From Haemophilus_D parainfluenzae_AD (lineage in GTDB: Bacteria; Pseudomonadota; Gammaproteobacteria; Enterobacterales; Pasteurellaceae), in assembly GCF_001679325.1 (NCBI RefSeq), contig NZ_LZMX01000001.1: a DNA stretch of 64,000 nt. One strand, written 5' to 3'. The notes beneath the pieces are model-generated. The model was not told the DNA's origin. It searched no databases and saw only the letters and a list, made by a program, of their open reading frames with translations. Below, in pieces: positions 27,691 through 36,025 of the stretch. Position numbers and translations under genes: made by a program. Within the stretch, counting starts at the first letter, position 1; each line of letters opens with the position of its first letter.

Positions 27691-28806
27691 ATGAAACCCG
27701 CTTATACCGAAAAACTTTTAGCCCGTCATGTGAGATTTTTAAATCCTGATCTGATCGAGATCCATCGTCCCATGATGCAGGTATGGCGACTTATGATTAT
27801 TGCCATTGGTTTGTTGTTGGCTTTTATCGGTTGGGTAAAACACGCTGATACAATATATACACGTGATGATACTTTTGTGACTTATGTGAAGTGGTTTATC
27901 CAACCTTCTACCGAAAGGCACAAGGCATACCTACAATATGCTGAAGAACAAATGAAAGAAAAGCAAGCGCTTGAAGCCCAACTTAAGGAATTAGCAAAAG
28001 GCTCAACATTACCGACTAGTTTCATTGAATTTAGAAAACATCACGCTGATCTTGATTATTTCAGCGCCCAAACAAAATGGAATAATTATTTAGAATTACA
28101 ACAAAAATTAGCAAAAAATTCTGTTCAATCAGAACAAGAATACTATCAATCTAACGAACGTTATACCTTTGCAGTCAAACGTAAGGTTGCCCTTAGTCTT
28201 ATTGGTTTCCCACTTGCTGCATTCTTTGTTAGCTTACTCTTACCAAACCAGCGACTTATTCGCATTGATCGACGTCGTCGCATGATTTATGTTAAAGATG
28301 ACCAATTTTATATTCATCAACTACCGGAATGGACTGTGTATGACGATATAGAAAAAGTCAATTTGCCTTTATTCTTATCACACGAAGGGCTACATTTCGT
28401 TTTACCAGATTCAAAAATGAAAGAATTATATCTAGTTAAAGTCGGCCGTCTAGGCTTGATAAATATACAAGGATTACAGATGTTTATTCAGGATTTTCTT
28501 TCCGGCAAGTATATCCATTTTGCTCATACTACCTCAGCTAAATCATGGAATATACTTGATATTTTATTAGGAAAAGCTTTTTATTCTGATAAATATACGT
28601 CGGAAGAAATTGAAAAAGCGATAGAAAATTATCAAAAAAATTGGGTAAATTTATCTTTTGAAGAACAAAAAGTGCGAGCTGAAAAGCTTTATCAAGATAT
28701 GCAAGAAAAGCTCCAAAACAAAATGAGCAATCTCAAAATAATACTGGGTATCATTATGTTAATTTATGCGATTTTCCATTTGCTCAGAGCATTTAGGCTC
28801 GTGTAG
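27691..28806 (+). CDS. Membrane protein related to the immunity-type family
   Basis: This 371-residue protein is a diverged relative of the immunity-type protein at 22791. It keeps the same layout: a start with YTEKLLARHVRF...IEIHRP, a first membrane segment (LMIIAIGLLLAFIGW), then a second (FPLAAFFVSLLLP) followed directly by RLIRIDRRRRMIYV. The latter matches RPLRIDSKRRLIYF in the other copy. A coiled-coil-like insert (about residues 85-155, rich in Lys, Glu and Gln) separates the two membrane segments. A third hydrophobic stretch lies at the C-terminus (ILGIIMLIYAIFHLL). No effector gene is adjacent, so it may be an orphan immunity gene. Function is inferred from similarity alone. Confidence 0.62.
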   Translation: MKPAYTEKLLARHVRFLNPDLIEIHRPMMQVWRLMIIAIGLLLAFIGWVKHADTIYTRDDTFVTYVKWFIQPSTERHKAYLQYAEEQMKEKQALEAQLKELAKGSTLPTSFIEFRKHHADLDYFSAQTKWNNYLELQQKLAKNSVQSEQEYYQSNERYTFAVKRKVALSLIGFPLAAFFVSLLLPNQRLIRIDRRRRMIYVKDDQFYIHQLPEWTVYDDIEKVNLPLFLSHEGLHFVLPDSKMKELYLVKVGRLGLINIQGLQMFIQDFLSGKYIHFAHTTSAKSWNILDILLGKAFYSDKYTSEEIEKAIENYQKNWVNLSFEEQKVRAEKLYQDMQEKLQNKMSNLKIILGIIMLIYAIFHLLRAFRLV

Positions 28807-28940
28807 AGCTGAAAGACTTGCTTTATCGCTTAATTTGGGTCATTACAGACGGTAAGTCTTCAGGTAAATATGATTTATTAAATTAATTGATAAAAGTGCG
28901 GTTAAGATTTCAAACATTTTTGTGTGTTTTGACAAACCCA

Positions 28941-28970
28941 AAAAACGACCGCACTTGCGGTCGTTTCTAT
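28941..28970 (-). terminator. Terminator of the cytochrome c peroxidase gene
   Basis: A 10-bp perfect stem (AAACGACCGC at 28943-28952, complement at 28957-28966) encloses an ACTT loop and contains the uptake signal ACCGCACTT. An A-run precedes it on the plus strand, giving T's after the stem on the minus strand. Confidence 0.8.
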
Positions 28971-28985
28971 TTATAGCTTAAAGGA

Positions 28986-30374
28986 TTATTTTAATTTTTC
29001 ACCTTTAAATTCACCTGTTAAGCTTTCTAAGAAAGATGTGATATCTTCAACATCTTTTTGAGCAGGCTGTTGCACGTTACTTTGGTATTTCAACATTGCA
29101 CTAACCGCATCTTTTAATTCTTTTGCTGAAGCATCATGGAAATACGGCGCAGTAAGTGCGACGTTGCGCAAGGTTGGCACTTTGAAACGATGCATATCAA
29201 ACGGATCTTTAGTTTGTGCAAAGCGACCTTCATCAGCATCAGTTAATGGCGTACCACGATCTTTAAAGTAATCGCCATAAAGCCCCATGTATTCATAAGA
29301 TTGTCCCCCCATTGCTACACCAGTATGGCAAGTATCGCATTTATGTTGTTTGAATAACTCATAACCGCGAACTTGTTGCTCAGTCAAGGCTGTTTTATCC
29401 CCTTTCAAATAACGATCGAAATCACTATTTGGCGTAATTAATGTTTTTTCATATTCACCAATCGCATGAGTTAAGGTTTCTTTCGTCACTTGTGGATATT
29501 CTTTTAGGAATGCTTTTTTGAATTCTTCATCCATTTCAAAACGTGCCACGATGTCATCCCAAGAGTGTGAACCCATTTCCACCGGATTTGTTGGCGGACC
29601 TTTCGCTTGATCTGCTAAATCTGCAGCACGACCATCCCAGAATTGCACAAAGTTAAATGCCGCATTGAATACGGTTGGTGCGTTAATTGGACCTTTTTTA
29701 CCTTCAATCCCTGTTGAAGTATCAAGTCTATCCACACCACCTTTATCTAATTGGTGACAAGTATGACATTGAATAGAACCATCTCCTGATAAACGACCAT
29801 CAAAGAAAAGATCATGGCCTAATGCGACTTTTGCTTTATCTGTCGCAATACTGTCTGGAATAGGTTGCACTAAACGATCTGCATCAACATTGGGGGTTTC
29901 TTTTGGTAAAGACATTTTACGTGCTTCACGAATCCAATTAAGCAACGCCACTTTTTCTTGCTCATCCGGTTTACTTCCCCAGTGAAGATGTCTGAATTTA
30001 GCAATTGGCATTTCATTATTTTCAAGTACGCGTTGTAATTTTGCTAAATCAGCTTGGGATAATTTGCTCGGATCTTTTAAGCCTTCAAGTAAACGATCTA
30101 GGCGGAAAGCACGAAGCCCACTTTGAATATCCGATTGCATTTCATCACCCACAATCGGGAATTTTGAATAAAATGGAAGAGGTGTGTTTGGACTATGGCA
30201 ATATTGGCAGCTGTTATCAAACAATGCTTTTGCCACTTTTTCTTGTTCGCCAGTATAGCGATTTTCCATTAAAAGCTGGGTCGCATTCTCTTTATCAAAT
30301 TGGTGTAAATACCCCACAACGCCAAAATAACCTAAGATAGCAATGGCTGCACCGCCAATAATCAGTTTTTTCAT
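28986..30374 (-). CDS. ccp: Tri-haem cytochrome c / quinol peroxidase
   Basis: This 462-residue peroxidase reduces hydrogen peroxide in the periplasm. An N-terminal hydrophobic anchor (about residues 3-22) is followed by three haem-binding CxxCH motifs: CQYCH at 56-60, CHTCH at about 204-208 and CDTCH at about 345-349. Classic bacterial peroxidases have two haems. The extra N-terminal one matches E. coli YhjA/Ccp and the membrane quinol peroxidase of Aggregatibacter, where it takes electrons from quinol. Length agrees with that subgroup. A GPPTNPVEM segment and PTLRNVALTAPYFHDAS near the end are typical of the family. The gene stands alone with its own terminator. Confidence 0.92.
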   Translation of the reverse strand: MKKLIIGGAAIAILGYFGVVGYLHQFDKENATQLLMENRYTGEQEKVAKALFDNSCQYCHSPNTPLPFYSKFPIVGDEMQSDIQSGLRAFRLDRLLEGLKDPSKLSQADLAKLQRVLENNEMPIAKFRHLHWGSKPDEQEKVALLNWIREARKMSLPKETPNVDADRLVQPIPDSIATDKAKVALGHDLFFDGRLSGDGSIQCHTCHQLDKGGVDRLDTSTGIEGKKGPINAPTVFNAAFNFVQFWDGRAADLADQAKGPPTNPVEMGSHSWDDIVARFEMDEEFKKAFLKEYPQVTKETLTHAIGEYEKTLITPNSDFDRYLKGDKTALTEQQVRGYELFKQHKCDTCHTGVAMGGQSYEYMGLYGDYFKDRGTPLTDADEGRFAQTKDPFDMHRFKVPTLRNVALTAPYFHDASAKELKDAVSAMLKYQSNVQQPAQKDVEDITSFLESLTGEFKGEKLK

Positions 30375-30554
30375 CTAATCCTCCAAACGATCAATAAAAC
30401 ATAAAAAGAAAGGTAAAGCTTAAAGTTAGGTGATTATGCCAAAAAATTGACTTATTTTTTATGTGGATTTAATCTGCTTTTACTATAGATTCGATTGATT
30501 GCATTTAAGATATTTTACTTTATAGAGGGCTAATTTCTTTTAGAATTTAGCAAT
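30375..30554 (-). promoter_or_regulatory. Upstream region of ccp
   Basis: This 180-base AT-rich spacer lies between the ccp start and the hflC terminator. E. coli yhjA is under FNR/OxyR control, but I find no clean TTGAT-N4-ATCAA box here; the sequence GATTGATTGCAT near 30492 is at best a half site. A GGAGGATT stretch just upstream of the ccp start on the minus strand is a good RBS. Confidence 0.4.
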
Positions 30555-30583
30555 AAAAAATGCGGTTATTTCTAACCGCACTT
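30555..30583 (-). terminator. Terminator of hflKC
   Basis: An 8-bp stem (TGCGGTTA at 30561-30568, TAACCGCA at 30573-30580) with a TTTC loop follows hflC. The A-run on the plus strand gives the T-tract for the minus strand. Confidence 0.8.
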
Positions 30584-30603
30584 TACTTTTCATTATCTCT
30601 TGC

Positions 30604-31491
30604 TTATTTCTTTGGCGCTTGCATAAAGCGGAAGAAATCACTGTCAGGTTTCAAAATCATCATATTATCTGAACCTTCGAAGCTACTTTCATAGGCTTTT
30701 AAGCTACGAATAAAGCTATAAAACTGTGGTTCTTGAGCAAAAGCTTGAGAATATAGTTTTGCCGCTGCCGCATCACCATTACCTCGTAATTCTTGTGCTG
30801 TTTTATTTGCATTCGCTAAGATCAAGGTAACTTTACGATCCACATCCGCTTGAATGAACGCCGCTTTTTCTTTACCTTGTGAGCGATGTTCACGGGCAAC
30901 CGCATCACGTTCTGCACGCATACGTTGGTAAATCGAAGAGGAAACTTCATCTGGTAAGTTAATTTGTTTTACGCGAACATCGACGACTTCAATCCCTAAT
31001 TCAGAAGTACTATCCTGCCCTGAATTTAACGCTTTTTTCGCACCTGCCATTAATTCACCACGTGTACCTGAAACGATGTCTTTAATCGTACGTGTACCAA
31101 TTTCTGAACGCAGGCGGTCATTCACTTTACGGCTTAATAAGTTTGAAGCTTGGTTATAATCGCCACCACCTGTTGCAGTATAGAAACGACCGAAATCGCT
31201 GATTTTCCATTTCACATAGGAATCCACCAACAAGTCTTTTTTCTCGACTGTCACAAAACGGGTTGCAGACCCATCAAGAGTACGAATACGCGCATCAAGC
31301 ACTTTAATGCTATCAATTAAAGGCAATTTGAAATGTAAACCTGGCTCATACACCACCACTTTATTTTCTGCATCACGTTGTACTTTGTTAAAACGCAACA
31401 TGATGCCTCGAGTACCTTCAGTTACAACCACCACGCTGGAATACAACACCGCAGCAATCACCACAATAATCGGAAGTAAAAATTTACGCAT
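30604..31491 (-). CDS. hflC: FtsH modulator HflC
   Basis: HflC and HflK form the large SPFH/prohibitin-like complex that surrounds and restrains the FtsH protease in the inner membrane. The 295-residue protein has one N-terminal membrane anchor (about residues 4-22) and the SPFH domain with VVTEGTRGIMLRFNKV. A long helix follows with AREHRSQGKEKAAFIQADVDRK. It is shorter than E. coli HflC (334) but is complete at both ends. The start shares one base with the hflK stop (TAATG), giving translational coupling. Confidence 0.95.
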   Translation of the reverse strand: MRKFLLPIIVVIAAVLYSSVVVVTEGTRGIMLRFNKVQRDAENKVVVYEPGLHFKLPLIDSIKVLDARIRTLDGSATRFVTVEKKDLLVDSYVKWKISDFGRFYTATGGGDYNQASNLLSRKVNDRLRSEIGTRTIKDIVSGTRGELMAGAKKALNSGQDSTSELGIEVVDVRVKQINLPDEVSSSIYQRMRAERDAVAREHRSQGKEKAAFIQADVDRKVTLILANANKTAQELRGNGDAAAAKLYSQAFAQEPQFYSFIRSLKAYESSFEGSDNMMILKPDSDFFRFMQAPKK

Positions 31492-32732
31492 TAATTAAAT
31501 CTCCCTTGGCGAATGCCTTCACTTGATTGAACCGGTTGAGCCACTTGTGTTTCTACACGACGGTCCTGTATTGAAACAGGTGCAGAACTGACCGCACTTT
31601 CAGAAGTGGTAGTCATTGGCTTGGTCGCTTTTTTACCCATTAATTGCTCCAATGGCAATACAGTTAAATTGTTACCATTATTGCTATCTAGCATCACTTT
31701 AGGTGTGTTTGCCATCACTTTTTCCATGGTTTGAATATAAAGACGCTCTTTTAACAAATCAGGTGCCGCTTTAAATTCAGGTAGAAGACGTTGTAAACGT
31801 TCCACTTCCCCTTGCGCATCAAGCACAACACGATCTTTATAAGCTGTTGCTTCTTCCACGATACGCTGTGCATCACCTCGAGCGATTGGCTCTTTCTCGC
31901 GAGCATAAGCTTCTGCTTCACGAATGTAACGTTGTTCGTCTTCCTGTGCTTTAATCGCATCATCGAAAGCATCTTTCACTTCTTCTGGTGGACGCGCGGA
32001 TTGGAAGTTCACGTCAATCACTTCAAGTCCCATATCATAAGGTTTGATAATATCGTTCAAGGCTTTCCATGTATCTTCACGTACCACGGCACGACCAGTT
32101 GTCAGCACATCATTCATAGTCATATGACCAATCACATAACGAAGCGCACTGTCAGTCGCTTGTCCAAGACTATTGTCCGCATTGCTCACGCTAAACAGGT
32201 ATTTTTCAGGATTTTGCACGCGATATTGTACGGTCATTTCAACTTTAACCATGTTTTCATCTTTGGTTAACATCGCACCTTGTGTTTTAAGCTCACGAAC
32301 TTGCTCTACATTCACTGGAATCACTTTATCAATAAAGGTTGGTTTCCAGTTTAAGCCTGGTTGAACGATAGAATGAAACTCGCCAAAACGTAACGTCACG
32401 CCACGTTCAGCTTCTTTAATGGTGTAAAAACCGCTTGCGCCCCAAATAATCCCTCCGATTACTGCGGCGATCGGTAAAATTTTACCTAAATTAAATGAAG
32501 GCACATTAGGCGAAGTATTATTTGAACCGCCTTTTTTATTGCCACCACCTAGTTTTTTCAACAGATTATTGAATACCTCTTCAATATCTGGTGGTGATTG
32601 CTCCTGATTCTTATTGTCTCGCGCGCCCCAGCCATTTTCATTTTGCTTATCTGATGAATTATCTGACTGTTTTGGACCTCTACTCTGTCCCGGTTTACCC
32701 CAAGGATCTTGATCTGGACCGTTTTGCGACAT
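31491..32732 (-). CDS. hflK: FtsH modulator HflK
   Basis: HflK is the partner of HflC in the periplasmic cage around FtsH. The first 80 residues are a glycine-, asparagine- and glutamine-rich cytoplasmic stretch (DPWGKPGQ). A single membrane helix follows, then the SPFH domain with EAERGVTLRFGEF and a long helix with AYAREKEPIARGDAQRIVEEA. The ATG at 32732 (MSQNGPDQ) is preferred over 32744 because a GGAGAA RBS lies just before it, inside the longer frame; this gives 413 residues. No other gene precedes it, so the operon promoter is in the spacer to the phosphopantetheinyl transferase terminator. Confidence 0.95.
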   Translation of the reverse strand: MSQNGPDQDPWGKPGQSRGPKQSDNSSDKQNENGWGARDNKNQEQSPPDIEEVFNNLLKKLGGGNKKGGSNNTSPNVPSFNLGKILPIAAVIGGIIWGASGFYTIKEAERGVTLRFGEFHSIVQPGLNWKPTFIDKVIPVNVEQVRELKTQGAMLTKDENMVKVEMTVQYRVQNPEKYLFSVSNADNSLGQATDSALRYVIGHMTMNDVLTTGRAVVREDTWKALNDIIKPYDMGLEVIDVNFQSARPPEEVKDAFDDAIKAQEDEQRYIREAEAYAREKEPIARGDAQRIVEEATAYKDRVVLDAQGEVERLQRLLPEFKAAPDLLKERLYIQTMEKVMANTPKVMLDSNNGNNLTVLPLEQLMGKKATKPMTTTSESAVSSAPVSIQDRRVETQVAQPVQSSEGIRQGRFN

Positions 32733-32828
32733 TACGTTCTCCATTTGTCTAAAATTTTTAATGAGTTTAACTAAATTAATGGGGTTAGTCTATGAAAATA
32801 CAAGTGACAATGCAAATTTTACAAAATA

Positions 32829-32857
32829 AAAAATCCTTGAATATTTTCAAGGATTTT
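32829..32857 (-). terminator. Terminator of the phosphopantetheinyl transferase gene
   Basis: A 12-bp perfect stem (AAAATCCTTGAA at 32830-32841, complement at 32845-32856) with a 3-base loop, followed on the minus strand by a T-run, sits right after the stop codon at 32861. Confidence 0.85.
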
Positions 32858-32860
32858 CTT

Positions 32861-33571
32861 TTATTCATTTACTTGGTAAATCAAGGATTTTTTTATATTT
32901 TTTTCTTCTAATTCTTTTCCATTCCATTGATAAAAGTGCGGTTGGATTTTTGACTGATTAATAAACGCAGCAAAATAAAAAGGTAATTCATCGGTAAAGA
33001 GCAACTCTCCTTTTGAACAATAATCTGAAAAGATCTGCAGTTGTTCTGGCAAATGCATCACACTTGAAAGTTTTACAATTCCAACACCTTGTGATTTCAA
33101 TACTGCCTCACGCAAACACCAACAGCGATAAAAAGCCTGCTCCTCATCAAGTTGTTTAGCAAACCATTCTTGCTCTGCTTGTGGCGCAAAATGCGCCATG
33201 AGTGCAGAAAAATTCCGTTTTTTCGAAAATTCAATATCAATACCGACCGCACTTTTTTCTGATTCATTAATATGCAGCAATACAGCAACCCAATCACCAG
33301 AGTGACTAATATTAAAATCAATATTCTCGACGGGAAATTGTGGTCTGTCACTTTGTGTACGATAAATTTGCCCTAAAAGTGTAGTTGATTTTCCCGCTGT
33401 TTTTAACAACTGCCAAAGTAAAAAATGCGCCAATCGACGACATTGATGACGTTGCGTTATGCGAGAGTTCCCATGCAGTTCCATACGCAAATATTCAGGG
33501 ACAAGCTCTGTAGGGATTTCATCAAAAGGAAAAGGTTGTTGAATATTGGCGTAGGCAATAAAAGTTGTCAT
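32861..33571 (-). CDS. 4'-Phosphopantetheinyl transferase, Sfp type
   Basis: This enzyme moves the phosphopantetheine arm from CoA to a serine of a carrier protein. The chosen start (MTTFIAYANIQ, 33571) gives 236 residues. The upstream in-frame extension would run into the thrC terminators and is unlikely. The three family motifs are present in order: FNISHSGDWVAVLL (about 92-105), VGIDIEF (about 110) with the magnesium-binding Asp and Glu, and WCLREAVLKSQGVGI (about 150-165). It resembles the Sfp-type enzyme of H. influenzae (HI0152). No polyketide or peptide synthase cluster is nearby, so the likely substrate is the fatty-acid acyl carrier protein. Confidence 0.88.
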   Translation of the reverse strand: MTTFIAYANIQQPFPFDEIPTELVPEYLRMELHGNSRITQRHQCRRLAHFLLWQLLKTAGKSTTLLGQIYRTQSDRPQFPVENIDFNISHSGDWVAVLLHINESEKSAVGIDIEFSKKRNFSALMAHFAPQAEQEWFAKQLDEEQAFYRCWCLREAVLKSQGVGIVKLSSVMHLPEQLQIFSDYCSKGELLFTDELPFYFAAFINQSKIQPHFYQWNGKELEEKNIKKSLIYQVNE

Positions 33572-33648
33572 ACAAATAATAAATAAACATATCAGTTTGA
33601 TTGCATTATAAAAGGAAATTCGCCGCGCGCCAACGTACCCCAAAAAAC

Positions 33649-33671
33649 AAAGGGCGCTTATCACGCCCTTT
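33649..33671 (-). terminator. Second (distal) terminator after thrC
   Basis: An 8-bp stem (AAAGGGCG / CGCCCTTT) with a 7-base loop, followed on the minus strand by TTTGTTTTTTG. It backs up the uptake-signal hairpin just upstream of it. Confidence 0.7.
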
Positions 33672-33682
33672 TGAATCAAAAT

Positions 33683-33712
33683 AAAAGTACGGTTAAAATC
33701 AACCGCACTTTT
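33683..33712 (-). terminator. Uptake-signal-paired terminator of thrC
   Basis: Inverted repeat AAAAGTACGGTT (33683-33694) / AACCGCACTTTT (33701-33712) right after the thrC stop. The left arm carries an A in place of the G of AAGTGCGGT, so it is a mutated uptake signal and the stem has one mismatch. Confidence 0.75.
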
Positions 33713-33715
33713 TGA

Positions 33716-34990
33716 TTATTTCAACAAATATGCACGTAATTGTGCAAAATCGTCATCCATTTCATCAGAAAGTAATGGCAATTTATTATGTTTATCCAAT
33801 GCTTCTGGCAATGGAAGATCGAGCGAAAGAATACGCTCTACAGACTCTTTAAATTTCGCAGGATGTGCCGTACATAAGAAAATACCTGTTTCATCCGCTT
33901 TAAGTTGATCTTTCAATACTTGATAGGCGATCGCACCGTGTGGTTCACATAAATAACCTTTTGCGTACATTGCTTTTAAGGTTTCTTCTGTTTCGCTATC
34001 GCTTAACATACCTGAACCTAAATCACTTAAATTCCAGCCATTATGTTTAAATAACTCTTCGACACGTGGCCAGTTGTTCGGACGACTCACATCCATCGCA
34101 TTAGAAAGCGTCGCTACGGTCGCTTTAGGTGCCCAGTTGCCCGATTCTAAATAACGCGGCACGGTATCGTTCGCATTGGTTGATGCAATAAAGCGTTTAA
34201 TTGGTAAACCCAATGTTTTTGCAATTAAACCTGCTGTTAAGTTACCGAAGTTACCACTTGGTACAGAAACTACTACGTTATCACGTTTTTCTTTTGGTAA
34301 TTGCGCTACGGCTTCAAAGTAATAACAAACTTGCGCCAATAAACGGCTAATGTTGATGGAATTTGCTGAGTTTAAACCGATCGCTTGACGTAGTTCTGCA
34401 TCATCAAACGCTTGTTTCACTAGAGCTTGGCATGCATCGAAATCGCCATTAATCGCCACAGTGCGAATATTGCCACCTAAAGTACAGAATAGTTTTTCTT
34501 GTAATGGGCTGATTTTGCCTTTCGGATATAAAATCACCACATTGATATTTTCCAACCCATAAAATGCATGGGCAACTGCTGCACCGGTATCACCAGATGT
34601 CGCTGTTAAAATGGTAATTTTGCCATCACCACGCACAGCAGCGAGCGCCTGCGCCATAAAACGACCACCGAAGTCTTTAAATGCTAAAGTTGGACCATGG
34701 AATAATTCAAGGGCATAAATATTATCTTCTACTTTTTCTAACGGTGCAGGAAAAGTAAATGCATTTTTTACCATTGCATCTAGTGTGGCTTTCGGTAATT
34801 CTTCACCGATTAACGCAGCAAGAATTTTTTGACTACGCTCAACTAAGGGTAAGGCTAATAACTCGTCAATATTGGTTAAAGCGGGGATCGTTTCTGGAAA
34901 GAACAAACCTTGATCTTTGCCAAGCCCTTGACGAACTGCTTGCGCAAAATTTACTTGTTCTTCAGGATGTTTGATGTTGTACAAATTCAT
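33716..34990 (-). CDS. thrC: Threonine synthase
   Basis: ThrC turns O-phosphohomoserine into threonine, the last step of the pathway. The 424-residue length is close to the E. coli enzyme (428). The PLP-binding lysine lies in FHGPTLAFKDFGGRFM. The phosphate-binding glycine loop and the LTATSGDTGAAVAHAF and SVPSGNFGNLTAG motifs are intact. It is the third gene of thrABC, separated from thrB by 78 bases that contain a small GC-rich hairpin. Control should come from the threonine/isoleucine leader in front of thrA. Confidence 0.97.
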   Translation of the reverse strand: MNLYNIKHPEEQVNFAQAVRQGLGKDQGLFFPETIPALTNIDELLALPLVERSQKILAALIGEELPKATLDAMVKNAFTFPAPLEKVEDNIYALELFHGPTLAFKDFGGRFMAQALAAVRGDGKITILTATSGDTGAAVAHAFYGLENINVVILYPKGKISPLQEKLFCTLGGNIRTVAINGDFDACQALVKQAFDDAELRQAIGLNSANSINISRLLAQVCYYFEAVAQLPKEKRDNVVVSVPSGNFGNLTAGLIAKTLGLPIKRFIASTNANDTVPRYLESGNWAPKATVATLSNAMDVSRPNNWPRVEELFKHNGWNLSDLGSGMLSDSETEETLKAMYAKGYLCEPHGAIAYQVLKDQLKADETGIFLCTAHPAKFKESVERILSLDLPLPEALDKHNKLPLLSDEMDDDFAQLRAYLLK

Positions 34991-35030
34991 TGTATATCCG
35001 TTAATTATAGAGTTTTAATAAAATGTTATT

Positions 35031-35050
35031 CCCCTCTTATAAAAGAGGGG
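35031..35050. repeat. CCCCTCTT hairpin between thrB and thrC
   Basis: An 8-bp perfect stem, CCCCTCTT (35031-35038) with AAGAGGGG (35043-35050), and an ATAA loop. It has no T-tract, so it is not a normal terminator. Two similar hairpins lie at 45839-45861 (corC-lnt) and 49127-49147 (galT-galK), suggesting a small repeated intercistronic element. Confidence 0.6.
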
Positions 35051-35068
35051 GATAAAGCGATTTGTTAT

Positions 35069-36013
35069 TCAACCGAGCTCTCTCGCACCGTCATTATCGA
35101 CCTTACAAACATGAACAAAACCTTCATTGTTTTGTAAATAATGATTTTCTAAATAAGTCGCCAGTTTTGTTGCAGTTTGTAAATCGGGTGCAATGGAGAA
35201 AATCGTTGGACCAGAGCCTGAAATCCCCGTCGCTAATGCACCTAAATCACGAGTGGCTTGTTTCACTTCTGCGAAGTTGGGTAATAAAGCCTCACGATAA
35301 GGTTCTGCAATCACATCTTTCATCATCATCGCAGCAAGGTTTTCTTGATGCGTGTGACATGCGTGCACAAAGCCACCCAAATGACGACCATGAGAAATCA
35401 CATCTTGACGCGTGTAGCTTTTCGGTAAAATTGCACGCGCTTCAGCAGTTGAAACCTCAATGCCTGGGTAAGCTAAGACCCAATACCAATTATCAAAAAA
35501 TGGCAGTTTTTGGCAAATGTTACCGAGGGATTGTACCATAAATTGCACCCCGCCAAGATAGCAAGGTGCAACGTTATCATAATGGATTGAACCTGAAATA
35601 CGACCTTCCAACTCTCCCATCATTTCTAACAGTTCCATTTTTGAAAATGGTTCATCGTGGAATTTATTTAATGCCACTAATGCTGCTACGATAGAGCACG
35701 CACTTGACCCCAATCCCGAACCAATCGGCATATTTTTCTCAAGGGTCAAACGCAATGGTTTAACTCTCACATTACGTAATTTTAATTGCTCACTAAACAG
35801 TACATAGGCCTGATACACGATATTTTTTTGCGGCTCTTTTGGCAATTTACGCACAAAATAACCCGCACTTTCGAGTTCAAAACCACTTGGAATAGACTCA
35901 ATCTGTACAACATCACCTAATAATGAACCATCAATCGGCGAAATGGCTGCACCTAATGTGTCAAACCCTACACTAATATTGGCACTGGATGCCGGAGCAT
36001 AAATTCTTAACAT
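35069..36013 (-). CDS. thrB: Homoserine kinase
   Basis: ThrB phosphorylates homoserine, feeding ThrC. The 314-residue GHMP-family kinase has the N-terminal APASSANISVGFDTLG and the ATP-binding PIGSGLGSSACS glycine loop. A second glycine-rich motif, ATGISGSGPTIFSI, lies near the C-terminus. Length matches the family (E. coli 310). It starts 12 bases after the thrA stop, with a usable RBS inside that gap. Confidence 0.97.
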   Translation of the reverse strand: MLRIYAPASSANISVGFDTLGAAISPIDGSLLGDVVQIESIPSGFELESAGYFVRKLPKEPQKNIVYQAYVLFSEQLKLRNVRVKPLRLTLEKNMPIGSGLGSSACSIVAALVALNKFHDEPFSKMELLEMMGELEGRISGSIHYDNVAPCYLGGVQFMVQSLGNICQKLPFFDNWYWVLAYPGIEVSTAEARAILPKSYTRQDVISHGRHLGGFVHACHTHQENLAAMMMKDVIAEPYREALLPNFAEVKQATRDLGALATGISGSGPTIFSIAPDLQTATKLATYLENHYLQNNEGFVHVCKVDNDGARELG

Positions 36014-36025
36014 ATTATGTCCTTT

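Noticed and set aside
30485..30505. FNR box upstream of ccp (GATTGATTGCAT)
   Set aside because: Only one half of TTGAT-N4-ATCAA is present.
33572..33679. N-terminal extension of the phosphopantetheinyl transferase, which would look like a membrane anchor
   Set aside because: It overlaps the thrC distal terminator, lacks an RBS and is not part of the family; translation from 33571 gives the normal length.
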